From: an uncultured Christensenella sp. | Lineage (GTDB): Bacteria > Bacillota > Clostridia > Christensenellales > Pumilibacteraceae | Length of the DNA: 21,647 nt | NCBI GenBank assembly: GCA_910585055.1 | Contig: CAJUBY010000025.1 | Span: 1 to 21,647, forward strand | Direction of reading: 5' to 3' | Shown: positions 14,904-21,647 of the stretch, one piece after another | Layout of the letters: every line of letters starts with the position of its first letter | How positions within the stretch are numbered: the first letter of the stretch is position 1 | The notes under the pieces: generated by a model | What the model was told of the DNA's origin: nothing | What the model saw: the letters and a program-made list of their open reading frames with translations, nothing else | The model's database searches: none | Translations under genes and position numbers: made by a program

Positions 14904-17132
14904 ATGAGAAAGAAAACGAGTTTTATCATCGCGTTATTGACGGCGCTTATGTGTTGTTGCTTATTTGCCGCATGTGCAGACGATAAACCCGAAAAACCTG
15001 CCGCAACGCCGACAAAGATAACGCTGTCGGGTATGAAGACGCGCTTCGATTACGGGGAAGAATTTTCTTCCGACGGACTTGTCGTAACGGTTGCGCTTTC
15101 GGATGATACGGCGTATACTGCAAAGAACAGAGAATACATTTGCGACAGTTCGCAATACAAAGCGAACGTCGCAGGAGAGTATACCATAACCGTGAAGCTT
15201 AAAAATACGGATATTTCCGAAACATACAAAGTGACGGTGGCTGAAGATCAAACCGGCGAAACTATCGCCAAGGAAATAACGCTGTCGGGCATGAAAACGC
15301 AGTTCGAGTACGGCGAAGAATTTTCGACCGGCGGATTGACCGTGACGGTGTTGATGTCCGACGGAACTTCTTATACGGCTGAAACCGACGAATATACGTG
15401 CGACAGCTCGCAGTACATGAAGTATACCGCAGGAGAGTACACCGTGACCGTAAAGCTTAAAAACACGGATATTTCCGAAACGTATACGGTTACTGTAGGG
15501 GAGCAGCCCGAGTTTTCGTGGGACGACGACGGCGCGCTCAAAATACTTACTATAGGTAACAGTTTTTCCGACGATACGATGCAGTACGCGTGGGATATAG
15601 CTAATGCTTTGGGGATAAAGGAAATTTATCTCGGCAATATGTACATAGGCGGCTGCACGCTCGACACACATATAGATAATGCCATATACGACCGAGGCGC
15701 TTACGAATATCGCGTAAAGAGCGGCGAAAATGATTGGATGACTATCAACAAATTTAAATTAAGCACCGCGATAGCGTCGCGCGAATGGGATTTTATTTCG
15801 TTGCAGCAGGCGAGCGGCAGCAGCGGTATGCCGGCAACATACGATAAACTGCAGCAGCTCATAGATTACGTCAAAGATAATATGATCCCCGGTTCACGGA
15901 CTAAGATCGTGTGGAATATGACATGGGCTTATCAACAGGACAGCACTCACGGCGAGTTCGGTAAGTACAACGGCAGTCAGACCGAAATGTATTCCAAAAT
16001 TGTATCGACGGTAAAAGAAAAGATACTTACAAACGACGATATTTCCGCAGTAATACCTTGCGGCACGGCGATACAAAACGCACGCACGTCATATCTGGGC
16101 GACGCGCTGACGCGCGACGGATATCATCTTACATTCGGTATGGGCAGATATATCGCAGGCTTGACGCTCATACATTCGCTTACCGGGTTGCCGGTCGACG
16201 GTATCTCGTATTTGCCGAACGGTGTCGCCGCGGAAGACAAAGTCATTGCGGTTGAGAGTGCGACTAACGCGGCGCTGTCGCCGTATGCGGTGACACAGTC
16301 GGTCAATAAAACCGAAACGCCGTTTGACGCCGAGAACTACGATCTGCTGGAGTACACGGTAACGCAGGGCTTTTACGACAGCACATTTGCGGCGGATTTT
16401 TCTTCCGTCCGCGCCGATGTTGCCAATTTGAGCAATAAATTTTTCGCAACAAAGCGTTTTACGCCCGACGAACTGCCCGTAGGCTCTGTGATAACGTTAT
16501 CGCCGGGTTGGCAGTACCGCCCGGAACGCTGGATCAACGACAAAGTTCAGACCTCGCGTCCCGATAACGTATCGATCCGAAAATTTACCGTAACGCCCGA
16601 ATGGTGGAGCGGAAACAAATACCGAGCGTTCAATATATCCAAGATAGGCACACCCGTTATCGAAGGGCAGAGCGAGGCTGCCAATAGCGCAATGAAAATA
16701 TATATTCCCAAGACGGATACGGAAACTACGCTGACGTCTATGGGATACGAAAAATTGGAATTTACTTTAACGCAGGGCTTTTACAACAGCAGCGATAAGA
16801 ACAAATATTCGGAAATAATCACAGGCGATGCGAATTTAAGTTCCAAATTTTTCGCAACAAAACGCTTTACGCGCGAAGAACTGCCCGTAGGTTCGGTGAT
16901 AGTATTGGAAAGCGGTTGGCAATACCGTCCCGAAGCGTGGAAGACCGATACAGCCCAAACTACTCGTCCTGCCGAAGTTACGGTACGGATAGTGGTAATA
17001 ACCGAAGATTGGTGGTCGGGATATATGTACAGAGCATTTAACATCAAAAAAAGCGATGCGTCCGTACTTACCGGTCAGGAAGAAGCGGCGCGTGCCGCAT
17101 TGCGTATATACAAACCGACGGCGACGGAATAA
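14904..17132 (+). CDS. Surface lipoprotein: Ig-like repeats, SGNH/DUF4886 domain, C-terminal tandem repeats
   Basis: A 742-residue exported lipoprotein. The signal peptide ends in the lipobox LFAAC, with Cys24 as the lipidation site. Two near-identical bacterial Ig-like repeats (about 37-112 and 122-198, each starting ITLSGMKT and ending ISETY.VTV) lead to a DUF4886 SGNH-hydrolase-like domain at about 212-436. Its catalytic triad would be S220 (GNSFSDD), D405 and H408 (RDGYHLTFG). Two further tandem repeats of about 120 residues (478-600 and 614-738) share QGFY, KFFATKRF, GWQYRPE.W, WWSG..YRAFNI; I do not recognise them. The protein is probably an extracellular esterase, perhaps a glycan deacetylase, anchored on the membrane. 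GGAGAGG precedes the ATG. It is likely controlled by the divergent AraC regulator. Confidence 0.88.
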   Translation: MRKKTSFIIALLTALMCCCLFAACADDKPEKPAATPTKITLSGMKTRFDYGEEFSSDGLVVTVALSDDTAYTAKNREYICDSSQYKANVAGEYTITVKLKNTDISETYKVTVAEDQTGETIAKEITLSGMKTQFEYGEEFSTGGLTVTVLMSDGTSYTAETDEYTCDSSQYMKYTAGEYTVTVKLKNTDISETYTVTVGEQPEFSWDDDGALKILTIGNSFSDDTMQYAWDIANALGIKEIYLGNMYIGGCTLDTHIDNAIYDRGAYEYRVKSGENDWMTINKFKLSTAIASREWDFISLQQASGSSGMPATYDKLQQLIDYVKDNMIPGSRTKIVWNMTWAYQQDSTHGEFGKYNGSQTEMYSKIVSTVKEKILTNDDISAVIPCGTAIQNARTSYLGDALTRDGYHLTFGMGRYIAGLTLIHSLTGLPVDGISYLPNGVAAEDKVIAVESATNAALSPYAVTQSVNKTETPFDAENYDLLEYTVTQGFYDSTFAADFSSVRADVANLSNKFFATKRFTPDELPVGSVITLSPGWQYRPERWINDKVQTSRPDNVSIRKFTVTPEWWSGNKYRAFNISKIGTPVIEGQSEAANSAMKIYIPKTDTETTLTSMGYEKLEFTLTQGFYNSSDKNKYSEIITGDANLSSKFFATKRFTREELPVGSVIVLESGWQYRPEAWKTDTAQTTRPAEVTVRIVVITEDWWSGYMYRAFNIKKSDASVLTGQEEAARAALRIYKPTATE

Positions 17133-17182
17133 AATCACCGCGTTGCAACTCCGTAAAATATTCAATTAATAAGGTGTGGCAA

Positions 17183-17219
17183 AAACGCTCCGGAACGAAA
17201 AGTTTCGGAGCGTTTGGTA
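17183..17219. terminator. Bidirectional intrinsic terminator
   Basis: A 14-bp stem (AAACGCTCCGGAAC with GTTTCGGAGCGTTT, one G-T pair) closes a GAAAA loop. On the minus strand it is followed by TTTTT, and on the plus strand by TTTGGTATT. It serves the lipoprotein gene and the convergent Spo0A-like gene. Confidence 0.88.
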
Positions 17220-17251
17220 TTAAAGCTATTTGGTATGTGCTGTAGGTGTGA

Positions 17252-17686
17252 TTAGGTCAACGATGCTGCAGCTTCCGCCGATTCTGCGGTAAGTTCGGAC
17301 TGATTGGGCGGCGAACTGTTTTTATAGCCCAGCTCCGTATTGTAAAGAAGTTTGTTAAGATAACCTATTACCATTCTGTTGTTGGGCTTTTTGGGGGGAA
17401 GAGGAGCGCCTATAAGAGCGGACAGCGTTTGCGGCAGATTGACGGCGTGCGATATGGCGTACTCTATTTCGCGCGTAACGGTACGGTTTTTAAGCCCGTA
17501 CATTTCGCCGACTTTTTCGTATACAGAACCCGAATGACAACGGTTAAACAAGAGCACGCAATCCACCAGCAAATTAAAGCCGTTGAGATCGGAACGCACT
17601 CCGCACTGTATAATGATCTTTTCCGCTCTCATGCGTTCTTTTGCGTCGATTTGTAGATTTTCGTTATCTATTATGACTCGGTTCAT
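17252..17686 (-). CDS. Stand-alone Spo0A C-terminal (DNA-binding) domain protein
   Basis: A 144-residue protein that aligns along most of its length with the effector domain of Spo0A. The block KIIIQCGVRSDLNGFNLL matches the Spo0A pattern IIHEIGVPAHIKGYLYL. VYEKVGEMYGLKNRTVTREIEYAISHAV matches the recognition region LYPDIAKKFNTTASRVERAIRHAI. KKPNNRMVIGYLNKLL matches KPTNSEFIAMVADKL. There is no receiver domain. The tail after about residue 120 is Ser/Ala/Glu-rich. The start is set at the ATG read from 17686, because a minus-strand -10 box at 17731-17726 puts transcription near 17719; the frame stays open upstream but into promoter and neighbouring gene. The Shine-Dalgarno site is weak. It is divergent from the alpha-galactosidase gene and may be its local regulator. 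Confidence 0.75.
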   Translation of the reverse strand: MNRVIIDNENLQIDAKERMRAEKIIIQCGVRSDLNGFNLLVDCVLLFNRCHSGSVYEKVGEMYGLKNRTVTREIEYAISHAVNLPQTLSALIGAPLPPKKPNNRMVIGYLNKLLYNTELGYKNSSPPNQSELTAESAEAAASLT

Positions 17687-17725
17687 ACTTTTTTTATGAC
17701 GCTTGCCTTTAAATGCAGGTTGGAT

Positions 17726-17731
17726 ATTATA
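17726..17731 (-). promoter_or_regulatory. -10 box of the Spo0A-like gene
   Basis: TATAAT on the minus strand about 40 bases before the ATG. No good -35 is visible at 17 bases, so the promoter may need an activator. Confidence 0.4.
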
Positions 17732-17771
17732 TGCGTTGTCGAAATCCGAAAATAAAACTTCGCGTTTGAGC

Positions 17772-17800
17772 TTGCATTCGGTATGTTTAAATGTTATAAT
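17772..17800 (+). promoter_or_regulatory. Promoter of the galactosidase operon
   Basis: TTGCAT at 17772-17777 and an extended -10 (TGTTATAAT, TATAAT at 17795-17800) with a 17-base spacer. Transcription would start about 50 bases before the ATG at 17857. Confidence 0.7.
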
Positions 17801-17856
17801 ATCCGAGGTTGTTTTATTGTCGGCAGAATGTATCCGACGGAAATAAGGAGAATGAA

Positions 17857-20019
17857 ATGATATATACTGACGGTTCGGTGTTTTTATTGCAGGGCAGAAC
17901 TTACGGTTACGCGATTCGCGTTTTGGGTAACGGCTTTTTGCAGCACCTTTATTACGGCGGTAAGGTCTCCAGATGCGATCTGGGACTTTTGGCTGCAATG
18001 GGCGATACTACTGCGCCCGGCGACGATATCAATATGGATATGGCGTTTGACGGAATGCCCGGCGAGTACGGATTTTTCGCGCACGGAGATTTTCACGATC
18101 CGACTGCCGTATTCGTAAGATCGGACGGCGCGGCTGTGTCGCGGTTGCGATATAAATCGTACCGTATATATGACGGGACGGCACGCGTCGTCGGTATGCC
18201 GCATGTGCGTAAGGCGGACAAAACGCTCGAGATCACGCTTAAAGACGATTTTTCGGATGTCGAGATACTGTTGAACTATACGGTGTGCGACGATTCCGAC
18301 GTGCTTGTCCGCAACGCAGTTGTAAAAAATATGGGCAAGATCGCAGTCGGCGTAAAAAAAGCGTTTTCCTTTTGTCTGGATCTGCCGAACGGCGAGTATT
18401 CCATGATGCGGCTCGCCGGGACATGGGGCAGAGAACGCTGTCCCGAGACTGCGCCTATAGCGCACGGTATAACGCGCTTGCAGTCGCTCCGAGGCGCGTC
18501 GTCGCACCAGACTAATCCTTTTACGGCTGTCATGCGACCCGGCTGCACGGAAGAAAGCGGCGAATGCTTCGGGATACAGTTGGTATACAGCGGGTCCTTT
18601 GCGATAACGGCGGAATGGAGCAGAAACGCTCAATTAAGGATACAGGGCGGAATAAACGACGTCGGTTTCGAGTGGACGCTTAACGGCGGCGAAGAGTTAG
18701 TTACGCCGCAGGCGCTGTTGACATATTCGTGCGGAGGAACGGGAGAGATGTCGCGCAGTATAGCGCGGTTTTTGCGCGATCGTATTATCGATCCCAAATA
18801 TGCGTATTCGCCGCGGCCTGTAGTCGTAAATAATTGGGAGGCTACTTATTTCGATTTCGATAACGAAAAGCTTTTTCCCATCATAGACACCGCCGCCGAG
18901 CTCGGTATCGATACGTTTGTTTTGGACGACGGATGGTTCGGCAAACGCGACGACGACAGATCGGGACTGGGGGATTGGTTCGTCAACGAGAAAAAACTCA
19001 AAGGCGGACTTAACACACTTATCGACCGCTGTAAATCACGCGGCCTTAAATTCGGGCTTTGGTTCGAGCCCGAAATGGTGTGCGAAGACAGCGATCTGTA
19101 TCGCGCGCATCCCGATTACGCTATAACCGCAAATGGTGTGCAGCCTGCTCGTTCGAGAAATCAGTTGGTGCTCGATTTTACGCGCAAAGACGTAGTGGAC
19201 CGTATTTACACGGCGATCTCGAAGATCCTCGCCGAAAACGATATTTCGTACGTTAAATGGGATATGAACAGGAGTATTACCGAATGCTATTCGTCGAAAC
19301 TTCCGCCCGAGAGACAGGGCGAGTTTATGCACAGATACATACTCGGTGTATACGACCTTGCGGAACGGCTGACCGGCGCCTTCCCCGACGTGTTTTTCGA
19401 GGGCTGTGCAGGCGGCGGCGGCAGGTTCGACGCAGGCGCGCTGTATTACTTTCCGCAGATATGGACGAGCGATGTCACAGACGGCTACGAGCGCACCAAG
19501 ATACAGTGGGGAACATCCATGTGTTATCCGCTGTCGGCTATGAGCTGCCATGTATCGGTTTGCCCCAATCACCAGACCGGACGTACGACTCCGCTCTTTA
19601 CACGCGGCGCCGTCGCATCGCTGGGCGCGTTCGGATACGAACTCGATCTGTCCAAACTGACCGAAGAAGAAAAGTCGCAGGTACGGGAGATCACGCGAAA
19701 TTATAAGCGCATACAGCGCCTTATACTCGACGGAGATCTTTACCGTATCATCGATCCTTTTACGCGCGATTATTTTTGCGAAGCGGTGGTCTCCGCAGAC
19801 AAGACCGAAGCGTATGTCGTCGGCGAGCGCGTGCTGTGTATTCCGTGCGACTATAACAGATACGTTTACTTGCGCGGACTCGATCCCGATAAGGTGTACG
19901 AGATAGAGGAGTTGGGTGTTGCTTCGAGCGGCGCAGCATTGATGAATGTCGGGCTTTTACTTCCCAAGACCGCGGATTTCGGCGCATGGACATGGCATCT
20001 CAAAGCAGTCGAAAAATAA
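17857..20019 (+). CDS. GH36 alpha-galactosidase
   Basis: A 720-residue enzyme of normal family length. An N-terminal beta-supersandwich domain (about 1-315) precedes the catalytic barrel (about 320-640) and a C-terminal beta domain. Conserved motifs include FVLDDGWFGKRDDD (about 354-367), GDWFVNEKKLKGGL and FGLWFEPEMV. The nucleophile is D469 (YVKWDMNRS) and the acid/base is D539 (IWTSDVTDGYER). It should release terminal alpha-galactose from raffinose-family or galactomannan oligosaccharides. No signal peptide, so cytoplasmic; no transporter is in the window. ATG 17857 has AAGGAG upstream; the earlier ATG at 17809 lies at the likely transcription start. It is the first gene of an operon with the beta-galactosidase. 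Confidence 0.95.
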   Translation: MIYTDGSVFLLQGRTYGYAIRVLGNGFLQHLYYGGKVSRCDLGLLAAMGDTTAPGDDINMDMAFDGMPGEYGFFAHGDFHDPTAVFVRSDGAAVSRLRYKSYRIYDGTARVVGMPHVRKADKTLEITLKDDFSDVEILLNYTVCDDSDVLVRNAVVKNMGKIAVGVKKAFSFCLDLPNGEYSMMRLAGTWGRERCPETAPIAHGITRLQSLRGASSHQTNPFTAVMRPGCTEESGECFGIQLVYSGSFAITAEWSRNAQLRIQGGINDVGFEWTLNGGEELVTPQALLTYSCGGTGEMSRSIARFLRDRIIDPKYAYSPRPVVVNNWEATYFDFDNEKLFPIIDTAAELGIDTFVLDDGWFGKRDDDRSGLGDWFVNEKKLKGGLNTLIDRCKSRGLKFGLWFEPEMVCEDSDLYRAHPDYAITANGVQPARSRNQLVLDFTRKDVVDRIYTAISKILAENDISYVKWDMNRSITECYSSKLPPERQGEFMHRYILGVYDLAERLTGAFPDVFFEGCAGGGGRFDAGALYYFPQIWTSDVTDGYERTKIQWGTSMCYPLSAMSCHVSVCPNHQTGRTTPLFTRGAVASLGAFGYELDLSKLTEEEKSQVREITRNYKRIQRLILDGDLYRIIDPFTRDYFCEAVVSADKTEAYVVGERVLCIPCDYNRYVYLRGLDPDKVYEIEELGVASSGAALMNVGLLLPKTADFGAWTWHLKAVEK

Positions 20020-20095
20020 GTTTTATTATTTACGGGCGCATCGTTTTCGGTCGAACGCCCATGTCTAAATCAAATAACACAGGTAACGAGAAATA

Positions 20096-21647
20096 ATGTT
20101 TAAGCTATATCATTCGGATACGGACAGCGTAGGCGTACTTCCTCCGCGCAGCTATTACATACCGTTTGCGTCGGACGATAAAAAATCATACGACCGCGAA
20201 GACAGCAGCAGGTTTGTTTCGCTCGACGGAGCGTGGAAGATCACGCCGTACGAAAGCGTGCCCGATGCCGATCGGTTTTGGGAGCGCGACGGTACGGACG
20301 ACATTGTCGTGCCGAGCTGTGTACAGTATTACGGATACGACCGTTTTCAATATTCGAATGACAGATATCCGTTTCCGTTCGATCCGCCGCACGTTCCCAA
20401 TGTAAACCCGGCGTATCATTATTCCCGACGTATAGATATAAAAAAGACGGACGAAAAGGTTTATATCGTTTTCGAAGGCGTAGACAGTTGTTTCTACCTG
20501 TACGTCAACGGTAAGGAAGCGGGATACTCTCAGATCTCGCACAGGATAAGCGAATTCGACATCACGGATTGCGTAAAAGACGGCAGCAATAAGATCGACG
20601 TGCTTGTAGTCAAGTGGAATAAAGGCAGCTATCTGGAAGATCAGGACAAATGGCGTTTTACCGGGATATTCCGCGACGTGTATTTGCTGATACGCCCGAA
20701 AAAGCATTTGACCGATTACAAGATAGAGACCGATAGCGTCGGCAGCGACGGGTCGGTCACGTTCGAAAATAAAAGCGGAATATCGGTGTCGGCGGAATTC
20801 TGCGGCGAGGTCAGGTCGGTAAAAGCAAACCAGAAAACAATTTTCACGGTTAAAAACGCAAAGCTTTGGAGCGCCGAAACGCCGTTCCTGTACGATATGC
20901 GTATCGAAGCTTGCGGCGAAACCGTGTACGAGCGCGTGGGTATCCGCACCGTCGCAATAAAAAACGGATTGTTTTTGCTCAACGGCAAACCGATAAAATT
21001 TTACGGCGTCAACCGTCACGACTTTCATCCGGACAAGGGCTGTGCGCTGAGCAAAGCGGATATGCTCGACGATATATTGCTGATGAAAAGTCTTAACGTT
21101 AACGCCGTGCGAACGTCGCACTATCCCGCTTCGCCGCTGTTTTACGAGCTGTGCGACGAATACGGACTGTATGTTATGAGCGAGGCGGATCTGGAGAGTC
21201 ACGGTTCGGCAAAGTGCGACGGCGGTTACGATTGGGAAAAGTATGCGATAACGGGCAATCCCGATTTTCGAAAAAACGTAGAAGAACGTAACGTATGCAA
21301 TGTCGAAGAGCATAAAAACAGACCGTGCGTGGTTATATGGTCGCTCGGTAACGAATCGTACTGGGGCGTTAATATGAAAAACGCTTTACGCGAAGTAGAG
21401 GCGCGAGACGCCCGTCCGATACATTACGAAAGTATATTTGCCGACCGCAACGGCGAAAAAGAATATTATATTGATTCGGGCTTGCACATGGTAAGCAAAA
21501 TGTACTGCAGCCCGGAATGGATGGTAAATTCCTATATTAACGACGAAAAAGAAACCCGTCCGCTGGTACTGTGCGAATATGCGCATTCGATGGGTAACGG
21601 TCCCGGCGGTCTCAAAGAATATTGGGAGACGATGGAAAGTTCGGACA
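20096..21647 (+). CDS. lacZ: GH2 beta-galactosidase, LacZ type (3' end beyond window)
   Basis: The first 517 residues of a GH2 enzyme that runs off the window. Residues about 30-200 form the sugar-binding jelly roll (SRFVSLDGAWKI, FYLYVNGKEAGYSQ, LEDQDKWRFTGIFRDVYLL). An Ig-like domain follows, then the barrel from about 300 (FYGVNRHDFHPDKG). The acid/base is E420 (VIWSLGNESYWG) and the nucleophile is E494 (VLCEYAHSMGN). The SEADLESHG segment, common in LacZ-type enzymes, is also present. A full protein should be about 1,000 residues. There is no signal peptide. It begins 76 bases after the alpha-galactosidase without a terminator between, so co-transcription is likely. The Shine-Dalgarno site (AACGAG) is weak. 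Confidence 0.93.
   Translation, partial: MFKLYHSDTDSVGVLPPRSYYIPFASDDKKSYDREDSSRFVSLDGAWKITPYESVPDADRFWERDGTDDIVVPSCVQYYGYDRFQYSNDRYPFPFDPPHVPNVNPAYHYSRRIDIKKTDEKVYIVFEGVDSCFYLYVNGKEAGYSQISHRISEFDITDCVKDGSNKIDVLVVKWNKGSYLEDQDKWRFTGIFRDVYLLIRPKKHLTDYKIETDSVGSDGSVTFENKSGISVSAEFCGEVRSVKANQKTIFTVKNAKLWSAETPFLYDMRIEACGETVYERVGIRTVAIKNGLFLLNGKPIKFYGVNRHDFHPDKGCALSKADMLDDILLMKSLNVNAVRTSHYPASPLFYELCDEYGLYVMSEADLESHGSAKCDGGYDWEKYAITGNPDFRKNVEERNVCNVEEHKNRPCVVIWSLGNESYWGVNMKNALREVEARDARPIHYESIFADRNGEKEYYIDSGLHMVSKMYCSPEWMVNSYINDEKETRPLVLCEYAHSMGNGPGGLKEYWETMESSD

Noticed and set aside
17687..17998. 104-residue extension of the Spo0A-like protein
   Set aside because: It overlaps the start of the alpha-galactosidase and both promoters; the basic, Arg/Lys-rich translation has no family similarity.
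17884..18633. A 249-codon minus-strand open frame inside the alpha-galactosidase
   Set aside because: Antisense to the conserved N-terminal domain of a GH36 enzyme, with no domain of its own.
20034..20060. Terminator between the alpha- and beta-galactosidase genes
   Set aside because: GGGCG / CGCCC can pair, but the stem is only 5 bp with a 17-base loop and no T-run follows; co-transcription is more likely.
20186..21313. A 375-codon open frame on the minus strand inside the beta-galactosidase gene
   Set aside because: It lies wholly antisense to a clear GH2 gene with intact catalytic motifs, and its translation has no recognisable domain; it is a by-product of codon bias.

Overview
The window looks like a chromosomal segment from an uncultured gut-type Clostridia (Bacillota). 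The evidence is a Spo0A-type DNA-binding domain, a ThiT-type thiamine transporter behind a TPP riboswitch, a preQ1-I-type riboswitch, an HxlR regulator, consensus sigma-A promoters and a set of cytoplasmic glycoside hydrolases. There are no rRNA, tRNA, CRISPR, transposase or phage genes. The order is that of a free-living carbohydrate degrader, with short operons separated by intrinsic terminators. No assignment below family level was checked by a search.

Left part (1-5535): a two-gene unit encodes an unrecognised double-zinc-ribbon protein and a YdjI-like SPFH protein with a zinc-ribbon tail. It is followed, convergently, by a radical SAM protein with a CX4CX2C motif. Divergent from that is a compact redox module: a FAD-dependent geranylgeranyl-reductase-like oxidoreductase and its HxlR regulator. 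A perfect palindrome abuts their promoter.

Queuosine unit (5631-7275): a consensus promoter, a preQ1-I-type aptamer and an intrinsic terminator lead into two overlapping genes. The first is a radical-SAM-fold protein without a standard cluster motif, and the second is a YhhQ/VUT queuosine-precursor transporter. This reads as a salvage operon for queuosine or its precursors.

Middle part (7328-13888): a minus-strand short-chain dehydrogenase; a Wzz-like membrane coiled-coil protein followed by a GH13 alpha-glucosidase-type enzyme; then a TPP-riboswitch-controlled ThiT with an extra N-terminal membrane domain. Next comes a 365-base intergenic region with two near-identical 61-nt repeats and several hairpins, then a HAD phosphatase/phosphomutase.

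Right part (13899-21647): an AraC regulator is divergent from a large lipoprotein with Ig-like repeats and an SGNH/DUF4886 esterase-like domain. A stand-alone Spo0A C-terminal domain protein is divergent from a GH36 alpha-galactosidase and a GH2 beta-galactosidase, the latter cut by the window end. The right half is a galactoside/glycan-use region with two candidate local regulators.

Several of the longest open frames begin too early. Promoters, riboswitches and Shine-Dalgarno sites move the starts to 3991, 5768, 6379, 9766, 14789 (minus), 17686 (minus) and 17857. The best leads for something new are the non-canonical radical-SAM-like protein under the preQ1-type switch, the 61-nt repeat/hairpin cluster, the stand-alone Spo0A-like regulator and the ThiT fusion.
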